From the IMG/VR virus record IMGVR_UViG_3300033552_000017, positions 1 to 45,510 of that record: DNA of 45,510 nt. One strand, 5' to 3'. Both the position numbers and the translations under genes were made by a program. The DNA is from a virus. Within the stretch, counting starts at the first letter, position 1. The number at the start of each line of letters is the position of its first letter. Shown in pieces: positions 25,625 through 32,421 of the stretch. Below the pieces are notes generated by a model. That model saw only the letters and a list, made by a program, of their open reading frames with translations, was not told where the DNA came from and did no database searches.

Positions 25625-26985
25625 TTATTTAATTCTAGTTTTCATTATCCATTCCTTTAAAAATGTATTTATTGCATATCTAAGGCAATCAAAGTGATCG
25701 GCTAACTGTGATAAATCCTTTCTATTCTTTTTAATAATAGCCCCAAACGCATCACATTGCACCACTCGCATATCCCTAGTCAAGTTAGGGCACGTTTCGG
25801 GATTAACTTTAAAATCATTGAAATTATGTAGAAAGAAGTTACAGTCTGCACGGCTGTTTTCATGTGTTGGATTCCCGGGTACTTTTATCTGTGCACTCGA
25901 CAATCCTAATCCACGCTGCAACTGCATGTAAAGGCTTGCGTTATCCCTTTGACTTATATCGCCACGATTACCCATTGCATCGCCTGTCATTATCATAGTG
26001 CGTGTATTGGCCCCGTACTTAGCCTTTATCCTATCAACCATTTCTCCTATATTACCGTGCATGATCGTAAATTCATCAAATACGTGTAGGTGTTGACCTT
26101 CTTTGTCCGACCATAAATGAAAGAATATACACCCGAACGGATTTAAGTTAAAATCTATCGACATATACAATTGTTTATTTGTATCGTAAATAGCCTGTTT
26201 GCCTAAATGATTTATCGGATTAAACGCGTATAAAAATGGATTTTCAACTTTAAATACATTCCAATCACCGTCCACAAACATACGATATTCGTCTGGTGGC
26301 ATGTTCTCTTTTAAAGATTGGAGGTACTGTGCAGGTACGTGAGGATTGTCTGTGATCTTGGCCGGGATATACGCCCATGATTCAGGCAATTCACCCTTCT
26401 CCCATCTATCATAGAACAATGTTTTTACCCAGCTATGAGAAGGATTGCATGTTGCTATAAACTTAATAGGTGGCATGTTTGGGATAAAATTGGTTCCGCA
26501 CCTCTCAATTATCTTGTAAAATGTTGATTCCTGCAATTCGTTTAATTCATCGGCTCCTGCACCGTTTATTTCAAGACCTCTAAATCTGTTGTGGTCTTTA
26601 TCGGTATCGAAAGATTCAGACATAAATATTAACTGACTTCCGTTATGGTATGTAATAGTCCATGTGTCCCGATTGAAGTCTTTAACGTATGCCGACAATC
26701 CTGCATCGTAAAGCTTCATAAAAGTAGGTATTAGGGTACGCTTTAACGTAGGGAGAGATTCCCGTATAAGAAGCCATTTCGATTTTGGGTATTGCATGCA
26801 TAAAGAATGCATTATAAGTATAAGCCAATAAGACTTACCGCCTCGTATCCCTTTGCCCCTCAATATTTCTATCGAGGGGCAAAGAATATAGCCCCGCCAT
26901 AAAGGATAACCATTTTATCCTTTTGCAGAACTATATTCTTTGCTTCTATTTGTTTTTTTGTGGGCTTTATTATATGTGTTTCCAT
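25625..26985 (-). CDS. terL: Terminase large subunit, frame split in Walker A by a 44-nt gap
   Basis: The ATG at 26985 opens a frame METHIIKPTKKQIEAKNIVL... that ends MVILYGG at codon 31, then meets TAG at codon 39. The correct frame resumes at ATA (26848) with IRGGKSYWL. Joining GGG (26895-26893) to ATA gives YGGIRGGKS, a perfect Walker A, and a 438-aa protein of normal terminase length. Other motifs, in joined numbering: Walker B GAGADE (D131, E132), coupling motif ATCNP (163-167), and RNase H-fold nuclease aspartates in SIDFN (263), TGDAMG (321) and LADHFD near the C-terminus. The frame from TTG 26863 alone lacks the first P-loop glycine. It packages DNA with the portal. Confidence 0.9.
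26849..26943 (-). other. Candidate translational-bypass element in terL
   Basis: The 44 nt from 26892 down to 26849 interrupt Walker A. Takeoff (26895-26893) and landing (26851-26849) codons are both GGG. The gap forms an 11-bp hairpin (26851-26861 with 26874-26884, 12-nt loop containing TAG 26871-26869). An alternative 13-bp stem pairs 26879-26891 with 26931-26943, enclosing a 9-bp stem 26901-26909/26915-26923; it shares bases with the first, so the two exclude each other. GAGGGG precedes the landing site by 4 nt. These are the features of T4 gene 60: matched Gly codons, stop in the gap, gap hairpin, upstream structure and SD-like signal before landing. Confidence 0.75.
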
Positions 26986-27500
26986 GATCTTAGTATTACA
27001 TCTTTAATCGTGGTTGGTTTAACATTATATTCTTTTGCCAGCATATATCTTGTATATACATATGGCTTAAACTTTGCCCTTATTTCTAATACTTGGCATT
27101 CTGTTAGTTTTGATTGTCCATTCTTAGACCCCCTTGCTTTTAATTCTTTAGAACATGTAGGAATTAAAATAAATCCATTTTTAATTGCATGAGCAACATT
27201 CTCTTTGCCTGTACACCATTCAAGGTTTTCAACCCTATTATCATTTTTTATACCGTTGATATGGTTTACCTGAGGCTTATTTTTGGGGTTTGGTATAAAT
27301 GCTTGGGCAACTAATCGGTGTAATTTAATAGTTGAAGCCTTTCCATTTATTATTATAGCGGTTCTTAAATAGCCTTTTTTATCCAATGCAGGCTTAAATT
27401 CCATCCTTTTGCCTGATCCTTTCCAGTTCAAAGTAACAAGTATGCCTGAATCGCTTATTAGATACCTATCGTTTGTATTTAGTATTGTCTTATATTCCAT
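26970..27500 (-). CDS. HNH homing-type endonuclease (NUMOD4-HNH)
   Basis: 176 aa. Residues 1-55 resemble NUMOD4 (DRYLISDSGILVTLNWKG; YLRTAIIINGK). The HNH core is LHRLVAQAFIPNP (H61), VNHINGIKNDNRVENLEW (H80) and the following Asn. The C-terminus (about 125-176, SKLTECQVLEIRAKF; YMLAKEYNVKPTTIKDV) is a DNA-binding helix-turn-helix. It sits alone between terS and terL; its last 16 nt overlap the terL start. Such genes spread by cutting copies of the neighbouring gene that lack them. Its cut site may be in terL near the bypass element. Confidence 0.88.
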   Translation of the reverse strand: MEYKTILNTNDRYLISDSGILVTLNWKGSGKRMEFKPALDKKGYLRTAIIINGKASTIKLHRLVAQAFIPNPKNKPQVNHINGIKNDNRVENLEWCTGKENVAHAIKNGFILIPTCSKELKARGSKNGQSKLTECQVLEIRAKFKPYVYTRYMLAKEYNVKPTTIKDVILRSWKHI

Positions 27501-27511
27501 ATTACTATTTA

Positions 27512-27823
27512 CTATTTGCCTTCTTCATCAGACCAATCAATTACGGCCGTTACCTGAGCATTTAAATCTATTGCCATGTTTTGCTTTGCCTTGCCATAAG
27601 CACGGTCTAAAAGTATTTCAGAGGCTCGTATATCTCCACCTTTTGCTAGTTGCATTAGCTTATTTAATATTATCTCAGCATGGGTAATGCCTTCTGTTTC
27701 TTTGCCTAGCACGTCTGCCAATAGCTTATCCAACTCAGGTAACTTCTTAGGCCTACCGTTTGGATTGCCTGTTTCGCCTTTCTTAAACCTTGTTGATTCG
27801 CCGTTTGGTACTGTTTTTTTCAC
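27512..27823 (-). CDS. terS: Terminase small subunit (DUF5681-type)
   Basis: 103 aa with a GTG start. The N-terminal FKKGETGNPNGRPKKLPEL (about 13-31) is the DUF5681 signature found in DNA-binding small terminases; the rest is helical. It lies upstream of terL with only the HNH gene between. It would recognise the packaging start on phage DNA. It ends in TAG followed at once by TAA. Confidence 0.75.
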   Translation of the reverse strand: MKKTVPNGESTRFKKGETGNPNGRPKKLPELDKLLADVLGKETEGITHAEIILNKLMQLAKGGDIRASEILLDRAYGKAKQNMAIDLNAQVTAVIDWSDEEGK

Positions 27824-27870
27824 CTGTTTGTCGCCTGTTTACCTCTAATTTACTATTGTTTAACGAAATA

Positions 27871-28062
27871 TCAAAATTTAGGTTTAGGTTTGCTTTTTAC
27901 AATCGCTTCCTGCATTGATTTAAGAGCATTTACCACCTCATTTGCACACAATGAAATGTTTCTAAATATTCTTTTATGTTCAGTAATCATCCCTAAGTTA
28001 CGCATGTCCTTATGAAATTGATTAAGCTTCACCGCTGCGTCGTTATAGTCCTTTATGTTCAT
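27871..28062 (-). CDS. Hypothetical small helical protein
   Basis: 63 aa, helical, basic C-terminus (KSKPKPKF). It is one base past the upstream gene's stop and belongs to the block of small genes before the terminase. No family recognised. Confidence 0.5.
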   Translation of the reverse strand: MNIKDYNDAAVKLNQFHKDMRNLGMITEHKRIFRNISLCANEVVNALKSMQEAIVKSKPKPKF

Positions 28063-28063
28063 G

Positions 28064-28294
28064 TTAACTATTTATAAGATTTCTTATTTGGAAAAGATTT
28101 TCTTTTAGCTCCTTCAATACAATATCGTTCTTTTTACGTTCTTCTTTAACATGGTATTCAGCTACTAGTTGAGCGTATTCTTCCATTAATCTTGATAAAT
28201 CAAACCCATCACCACCGGTATTTAGTATTATTTTTGGTTTAATATGGTGTTTTGATAGATATTCCGTAATACTTGGTAGTTCTTTATTTTCCAT
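28064..28294 (-). CDS. Hypothetical small protein
   Basis: 76 aa. A basic N-terminal half, then a charged coiled-coil-like end (YHVKEERKKNDIVLKELKEN). It overlaps the upstream gene by 11 nt. No family recognised. Confidence 0.5.
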   Translation of the reverse strand: MENKELPSITEYLSKHHIKPKIILNTGGDGFDLSRLMEEYAQLVAEYHVKEERKKNDIVLKELKENLFQIRNLINS

Positions 28295-28808
28295 GATTGA
28301 TAGTTTCTTTTAAAGCTCGGTTCAATAATTGATATGAATTTTCGCCCATATCTTCTGTAGATATAATTTCAGGCAATATAATAATAATATCTTGTTCGAT
28401 TTGCTTTTCTCTCTGCTCTACGCACGCATCCTTATATTCGTCCATGCACTCAATAATCCACTTTCTATCTAATTCGTGAAAATGGAACTCGTGGCTGTCT
28501 TCGTACTTTTTAAGTATTAAACCCGCTACGCTTTGTGAACTTGAATTACCTAGCATGTTTTCTAAATTCTCAGTAATTTTGTCTTTATCTAATTCGCCTA
28601 CTCTTTTTTTTAACGGCTTATCCCTCATGTTTTCAAAAACTGTTTCATGAAGAACTTTTTGAAAGTCGGGTTCAATTTGTATTTGTTTGCCATCTTTTTT
28701 ATATCCCTCCATTGCCTGTTTCAACCAATAAACGTTGTGAGACTCTTTTAAAGCAGGTATTCGGGCTTGTAACCATCCTATCCAGTTGTTAAGTGTTTCT
28801 GTGCTCAT
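28284..28808 (-). CDS. Hypothetical helical protein
   Basis: 174 aa, helical and charged, with a His-rich segment (DSHEFHFHELDRKW, about 108-121). Its ATG overlaps the TGA of the start-less frame at 28805..28906. No family recognised; an early accessory protein. Confidence 0.55.
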   Translation of the reverse strand: MSTETLNNWIGWLQARIPALKESHNVYWLKQAMEGYKKDGKQIQIEPDFQKVLHETVFENMRDKPLKKRVGELDKDKITENLENMLGNSSSQSVAGLILKKYEDSHEFHFHELDRKWIIECMDEYKDACVEQREKQIEQDIIIILPEIISTEDMGENSYQLLNRALKETINHGK

Positions 28809-28906
28809 TTCCTGTCTTTAAGTTCTGTACTCTTTTTAGCACTTGCCTTTATCGCTTTATGTAAAACCTTTAACGCTTCACCGGATAGTGGTTTTGGTGT
28901 TTTGTG
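28805..28906 (-). pseudogene. Start-less small frame
   Basis: A 33-codon frame (KTPKPLSGEALKVLHKAIKA onward) bounded upstream by TAA with no ATG/GTG/TTG. Its stop overlaps the next ATG (ATGA) exactly as real genes here do. It may be the 3' remnant of a gene whose beginning was lost or shifted; the segment shares ACACCAAA with the start of the upstream gene. Confidence 0.35.
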
Positions 28907-28915
28907 TTATCAATT

Positions 28916-29065
28916 TTATGATATTTTAGTAATGAATGTGTGCTTCCCAATTTCTTCATCAATTATAAAAAACCAGCCCTTGACTTCCATCCTGTATTTT
29001 TCATTCAATTCATCAGGAGTTAAGAATGACACCCTATACCGAGGCTTTGGTGTTTCCGTACTCAT
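28916..29065 (-). CDS. Hypothetical small protein
   Basis: 49 aa (MSTETPKPRYRVSFLTPDEL at its start), ending HTFITKIS with TAA. The start is in ATGA overlap with the upstream gene. Mixed strand/helix, no motif recognised. Confidence 0.55.
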   Translation of the reverse strand: MSTETPKPRYRVSFLTPDELNEKYRMEVKGWFFIIDEEIGKHTFITKIS

Positions 29066-29448
29066 GCTTTCTTATCATTTGGTTTTATATCTGTTAACTT
29101 ATACTTTTCAAACTCTTCAGGAACATGAATTAGATTCTTTTTACTCATTAACCATTGTAACACATTTCCGTTTGGAACATTTTTGCCGTTATTTTGACTT
29201 ATATCTCTATAATCAAAACCGTATTTAACTGCATCAATAATATTCTGTAAGGTATATATAATTTCAGACTCTTCTGTTATTGATACGGGTACGCAACGAA
29301 ACCCTACCCGTAAATATTCTTCCCATTTATTCATACCTAACGAAAATGAATGTTTTTTAATAAAGTTAGCTTGACACTCTTCTTCGTTCCACCACAGAGA
29401 AGTCATATGTATGTCTCCTAATTCGTCTTTTATTGCGTATGCTTTCAT
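29062..29448 (-). CDS. Hypothetical protein
   Basis: 128 aa, soluble, aromatic-rich at the start (MTSLWWNEEECQANF). No catalytic motif recognised. Overlaps the downstream gene by 4 nt. An upstream 8-codon frame (29473, MAKITVEL) ends over its start and may be a leader peptide or chance. Confidence 0.55.
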   Translation of the reverse strand: MKAYAIKDELGDIHMTSLWWNEEECQANFIKKHSFSLGMNKWEEYLRVGFRCVPVSITEESEIIYTLQNIIDAVKYGFDYRDISQNNGKNVPNGNVLQWLMSKKNLIHVPEEFEKYKLTDIKPNDKKA

Positions 29449-29490
29449 AGTTCTACTGTTATCTTAGCCATGTGTTATTCGTTTATGTGT

Positions 29491-29595
29491 TTACCTTTGG
29501 ATTATTACTATAAATAAAGCTATGAAGTAATGCAGAATAATAACACACCCTGCGAAGTGCCAAAATGACTGAAATGCAAATTCTAATAGCCCCAT
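29491..29595 (-). CDS. Small membrane peptide
   Basis: 34 aa, MGLLEFAFQSFWHFAGCVII and onward: one long hydrophobic helix with a short polar end (IIQR). Such peptides are common in phage early operons and often act on host membrane processes, but nothing here shows which. Confidence 0.55.
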   Translation of the reverse strand: MGLLEFAFQSFWHFAGCVIILHYFIALFIVIIQR

Positions 29596-29599
29596 ATTG

Positions 29600-29818
29600 T
29601 TAAACCGATTTTAAAATCATTTCAGTATTCAAAACCTTCATACCCTCAACACAATCGTTTTTAATATTTATTGATTCAACTAATTGCCTGTTTAAATCTT
29701 GAAGTCTTGACTGGTCGGCTGTAGCATATTTCAAACTGTTAATTTCTTTTTCTAACGAATCAATTTTTAATACTTGACTCATTACTTCTGCGTGTAATAC
29801 TTCAATTGCTTTTTCCAT
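29600..29818 (-). CDS. Small coiled-coil protein
   Basis: 72 aa with heptad-like leucines (VLKIDSLEKEINSLKYA; RLQDLNRQLVESI). It starts 3 nt after the upstream gene. Probably dimeric; role unknown. Confidence 0.55.
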   Translation of the reverse strand: MEKAIEVLHAEVMSQVLKIDSLEKEINSLKYATADQSRLQDLNRQLVESINIKNDCVEGMKVLNTEMILKSV

Positions 29819-29821
29819 AAT

Positions 29822-30112
29822 CTAAATTTTATAAATCCGTTTATATTTTTTTCTCGTAACCGTTACCGCAAAATGATTTGACCAAACACTTAACACGCCA
29901 CCCCTTCTTAATTCCTGCGCTTCACCTCCGTTGATTGAAAAGAACATCTTGTGAGGGTGTATGCTATGCAGCTGTGACATGTTGCGGATCGTATCGACAA
30001 GTACGTATAAGTGTGGGTAATCAAGCGTGTATCCTATTGGTGTGCGTGTTGTATCTTGTGCTTTCAAAGCTCCTACAAATAAGACAGAGGCAATAATTAA
30101 TAAATGTTTCAT
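29822..30112 (-). CDS. Small secreted protein with signal peptide
   Basis: 96 aa. MKHLLIIASVLFVGALKAQDT is a classical signal peptide with a cleavage site after KA, in the form typical of Bacteroidetes exported proteins. The mature part is basic at its end (TRKKYKRIYKI). A phage protein sent to the periplasm could act in exclusion of other phages or envelope change; inference only. Confidence 0.6.
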   Translation of the reverse strand: MKHLLIIASVLFVGALKAQDTTRTPIGYTLDYPHLYVLVDTIRNMSQLHSIHPHKMFFSINGGEAQELRRGGVLSVWSNHFAVTVTRKKYKRIYKI

Positions 30113-30336
30113 TGATTTGATTGCCTAGCCTTTAACATTGCATCAGCCATTTTATACGCGTTTTCAGCAAAGCCATCATAACATACTGCCAAACCCCCGA
30201 TATTCATTGTAGACAATACTTTTGCTGCGAAGTAATCTCTTAAAGTCATTCCTTCGGTGGTAAATACTGACGGAGTTCCTACTTTGTCAAAGCCGTGCTC
30301 AAGTGTAGGAAATGCAGGTTGGTTATAATTACTCAT
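30109..30336 (-). CDS. Conserved-type small phage protein (MTLRDYFAAK motif)
   Basis: 75 aa. PAFPTLEHGFDKVGTPSV, then GMTLRDYFAAKVL and NAYKMADAMLKAR match a small family widespread in phages (commonly annotated only as hypothetical), with the order Pro-rich start, MTLRDYFA, and Y..ADAML end. Function unknown. ATGA overlap with the downstream gene. Confidence 0.65.
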   Translation of the reverse strand: MSNYNQPAFPTLEHGFDKVGTPSVFTTEGMTLRDYFAAKVLSTMNIGGLAVCYDGFAENAYKMADAMLKARQSNQ

Positions 30337-30399
30337 ACTATTTTATTTCTTTAAACTTATTCATAATTTATGTTGTTTGTTCACGTTCGCCACCTAAAA

Positions 30400-30609
30400 T
30401 TATTTTAAAATATCACTGTTAAGCTTATTGACCATATTGCACAGTCTAACATTTTCTTTATTTAGATTAATTAACTCGACATCTTTTTCATCCAAACGCT
30501 CTAATAGTAATTGAATTTCCCTTGTGTGAAATTCTAGTTTCCCATCTCCAAATGAAGATATTTCGGATGTTAATTTTTCTCTTACAAATCTTTCTGCGGA
30601 TATTGCCAT
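30400..30609 (-). CDS. Small coiled-coil protein
   Basis: 69 aa with a C-terminal coiled coil (LLERLDEKDVELINLNKENV). Preceded by an A/T-rich leader and followed by a 63-nt gap. No family recognised. Confidence 0.5.
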   Translation of the reverse strand: MAISAERFVREKLTSEISSFGDGKLEFHTREIQLLLERLDEKDVELINLNKENVRLCNMVNKLNSDILK

Positions 30610-30672
30610 ACTATTTTATTTGATAGGTTAATACTTTTTAAATTGTGGAGGCTACACCTTTCGATAGTGCAT

Positions 30673-30831
30673 CTACCGGATCAACTCTGGCCATTCTACC
30701 TTTGAACTAAACCCCCATATATGCCGTCTTTCCGTGCTGTCAACTGAATAGGCATACTTAGCTTCTTTCATGCCCTCTCGGATTGCGTACACGACGCCTA
30801 TGGTTTCTCCTCGGGTCTTAACGAAATACAT
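30673..30831 (-). CDS. Hypothetical small protein
   Basis: 52 aa from ATG 30831 to TAG. Coherent sequence (MYFVKTRGETIGVVYAIREG; RRHIWGFSSKVEWPELIR). The open frame runs 12 codons further upstream (LDSRYGDVGNGH) to a TAA without a start codon, so the original start may have been lost. Part of it folds like a tRNA by chance. Confidence 0.5.
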   Translation of the reverse strand: MYFVKTRGETIGVVYAIREGMKEAKYAYSVDSTERRHIWGFSSKVEWPELIR

Positions 30832-31128
30832 ATGTCCATTTCCCACATCTCCATACCTGCTGTCTAGTTAATTATTACCTATTAATGTGAATGAGGTGTG
30901 AATCGAACACACATGCAATTATTTACGCTTAGCTAACACTCTTTACGAGGACAATAGTTTATTATTAATGCGTAATTTGTTTGGAGGATAGGTACGACCT
31001 GTTTACTTAGCTTCTTTTAACCCTATGTCACACGCCCCAATTGCTTTACTATATAACCATTTCCACTCTGGCACTCACTCATATATTCAGTTCGGGTACT
31101 TAGATACTGCCTTTCCCATAACTTCTAT
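30832..31128 (-). other. Decayed coding stretch without an intact gene
   Basis: One frame from ATG 31121 to the gene at 30831 contains protein-like blocks (MGKAVSKYPN, VPEWKWLYSKAIGACDIG, TGRTYPPNKLRINNK) separated by TGA, TGA and several TAA codons. A 14-nt direct repeat, AAAGAAGCTAAGTA, is shared between this stretch and gene 30673..30831, suggesting a decayed duplicate. I see no promoter or intact gene. Confidence 0.4.
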
Positions 31129-31326
31129 TTAATCTTCTTCAATTCTTTCTGTACCATCTATATACTCCCCAGAGCAATCCCAGTGTGGAGCTTTTGAGTC
31201 ATCCCAAAAACGAATTGTTTCTGAATCTATTAATTCTTCAAGGCACGTAACAAGAAGACTTTTAATTTTTTCTTCATTTAAAGATTCTACCCAAGCTTGC
31301 AACCTTTCATGTCTTGTATTTCCCAT
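31129..31326 (-). CDS. Hypothetical acidic protein
   Basis: 65 aa, acidic, with a helical start and DDSKAPHWDCSGEYIDGTE end. The PHWD..G pattern is seen in several small phage proteins of unknown role. It follows the 34-aa ORF by 1 nt. Confidence 0.55.
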   Translation of the reverse strand: MGNTRHERLQAWVESLNEEKIKSLLVTCLEELIDSETIRFWDDSKAPHWDCSGEYIDGTERIEED

Positions 31327-31327
31327 T

Positions 31328-31432
31328 TTACTTTTGCTTAAAATTATTATACTGTTTATTTTCCCACTTTTGATAATTGACTATCAATCGGTTAAACCAA
31401 AACGGGTTGCTCTCAAAGATTATGTTTTTCAT
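31328..31432 (-). CDS. Very small basic protein
   Basis: 34 aa (MKNIIFESNPFWFNRLIVNY start), Asn/Lys/Tyr-rich. It follows a terminator hairpin and ends 1 nt before the next ATG. Small size leaves some doubt. Confidence 0.45.
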   Translation of the reverse strand: MKNIIFESNPFWFNRLIVNYQKWENKQYNNFKQK

Positions 31433-31445
31433 GTGTAAAAATTTT

Positions 31446-31475
31446 AGTCGGGTACGTCTTGCGATTTCCCCGACT
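31446..31475 (-). terminator. Intrinsic terminator after gene 31487..31687
   Basis: A 7-bp stem AGTCGGG/CCCGACT with a 16-nt loop; on the minus strand it is followed by AAAATTTTT. It lies 11 nt past the stop of gene 31487..31687, which also has its own promoter, so that gene is a short separate transcript. Confidence 0.65.
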
Positions 31476-31486
31476 TCTAAATGATT

Positions 31487-31687
31487 TTAAATAAAATTTG
31501 CTCTTAGATTTCCCTTTTTGGTAAAGTAAACACCTGACAAAGAATTGTTTTCTAATGCAGAAATAATACGTTTAGCATAATTTGCATTTGTGTATTCTAA
31601 AAGCTGATCAAAAATTCCTTTTGGTTGTTCTGCATTTAGGAATTTTACTACCTTTTCGCTTTTTTTTGATTCGTGAATTGCTAACAT
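31487..31687 (-). CDS. Small basic protein with its own promoter
   Basis: 66 aa, Lys/Asn-rich, residues 20-50 helical (IFDQLLEYTNANYAKRII) and a short beta end (GVYFTKKGNLRANF), like a small winged-helix or DNA-binding fold. Preceded by a good Bacteroidetes promoter and followed by a terminator. A regulator or host-takeover factor is possible. Confidence 0.55.
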   Translation of the reverse strand: MLAIHESKKSEKVVKFLNAEQPKGIFDQLLEYTNANYAKRIISALENNSLSGVYFTKKGNLRANFI

Positions 31688-31729
31688 GATTTTTAGAAGT
31701 TTATCTTAGCGTTGTTGCTTTCGATATTA

Positions 31730-31760
31730 TAAAGGTAACATTTACTAATTAATATACAAA
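31730..31760 (-). promoter_or_regulatory. Bacteroidetes-type promoter
   Basis: Minus strand: TTTG (31760-31757), 19 nt, TACCTTTA (31737-31730). The upstream context GGTAATTTGTTTG repeats at three other promoters (35.16, 43.70, 44.01 kb). It would start the transcript of gene 31487..31687. Confidence 0.7.
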
Positions 31761-31820
31761 CAAATTACCGATATTTATTTTACAATAAACGTAACCTATT
31801 GATTGTCAGGTAGATTATTT

Positions 31821-32099
31821 TTACCATTCAAAAGTATTTTTAAGTTGCTTTCTATGTCTGTCGCTTATTATTCGATTAAAAGCCTCTGTTAGTATTGTTA
31901 ACTCATTCATTTTCTCGCACTTAGATTTATAGCTAATGGTATTATGGGATATTGACATAATTCGATATCTACTTAAGCTCGCTTCCTGTCCCAAAGCGAC
32001 AAATGTTATGTTGAAATAATCACAATCTGATTTTAATGTTTTCGGCCATCCGGATCGAACTAAATGTTTGCCTAAATTTATTTTTTTACTTATTGCCAT
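31821..32099 (-). CDS. Hypothetical protein
   Basis: 92 aa, basic. Residues 42-70 (RYRIMSISHNTISYKSKCEK) and a helical C-terminus ending KNTFEW. Likely the last gene of the replication/recombination operon, since the following 130 nt contain a new promoter. No family recognised. Confidence 0.5.
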   Translation of the reverse strand: MAISKKINLGKHLVRSGWPKTLKSDCDYFNITFVALGQEASLSRYRIMSISHNTISYKSKCEKMNELTILTEAFNRIISDRHRKQLKNTFEW

Positions 32100-32106
32100 T
32101 TGTCTA

Positions 32107-32421
32107 TTATTTTTTGTTGTGCCAACCTAGTTTTTCTATGTCTGCTTCTATTTGCATTACATTTAATGCCGTATAACGAAGAACTTTCCATCCTTCAATT
32201 TGTGCCAGATTGTACTTTTCGCAATCCATTGAATACCCCTTTATCGTTGTGTGCCTGCTTTCATCACTAACAATACCCTCATACTCAATAGCTACCATTA
32301 ATAATGGTATTGCATAGTCAAATTTAAAACGTCTTTGCTTTGAGAATCTAAACTCTTTTTCAAATTCCAGCCCTGCCGATTTAAGAAAATGCTCGATTGC
32401 TAATTTTTGAACTCCCTTCAT
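32107..32421 (-). CDS. PD-(D/E)XK endonuclease, Vsr/DUF559-like
   Basis: 104 aa, start MKGVQKLAIEHF at 32421, in ATGA overlap with the HNH gene. FKFDYAIPLLMVAIEYEG gives the D...ExE nuclease core, and KYNLAQIEGWKVLRYT matches the typical GW.VlR.t end of DUF559/VRR-type small nucleases. Probably a phage recombination or branch-resolving nuclease. A longer frame upstream (from 32499) is the antisense of nothing and is not used. Confidence 0.7.
   Translation of the reverse strand: MKGVQKLAIEHFLKSAGLEFEKEFRFSKQRRFKFDYAIPLLMVAIEYEGIVSDESRHTTIKGYSMDCEKYNLAQIEGWKVLRYTALNVMQIEADIEKLGWHNKK

Noticed and set aside
26849-26892. Group I or group II intron, or intein, in terL
   Set aside because: 44 nt is far below the minimum for self-splicing introns, and no intein motifs occur; the stop in frame excludes an intein.
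26849-26895. Simple programmed frameshift in terL
   Set aside because: Reading through in the downstream frame is open, but would insert about 14 residues in the middle of Walker A and destroy the P-loop; only removal of the 44 nt restores it.
30646-30716. tRNA-Gln-like cloverleaf on the minus strand (acceptor GGGGGTT/AGCCTCC, D-arm like tRNA-Gly)
   Set aside because: The position before the anticodon is G instead of T, the anticodon stem has a mismatch, the T-loop is non-standard, and most of it is coding sequence of the intact frame 30673..30831.
30888-31080. tRNA halves with a possible 110-nt intron (GAGTGAG with CTCATTC, and a good T-arm GTGTG-TTCGATT-CACAC)
   Set aside because: The inserted length is too short for a group I intron, the anticodon stem cannot be drawn cleanly, and the 5' half reads as decayed coding sequence.
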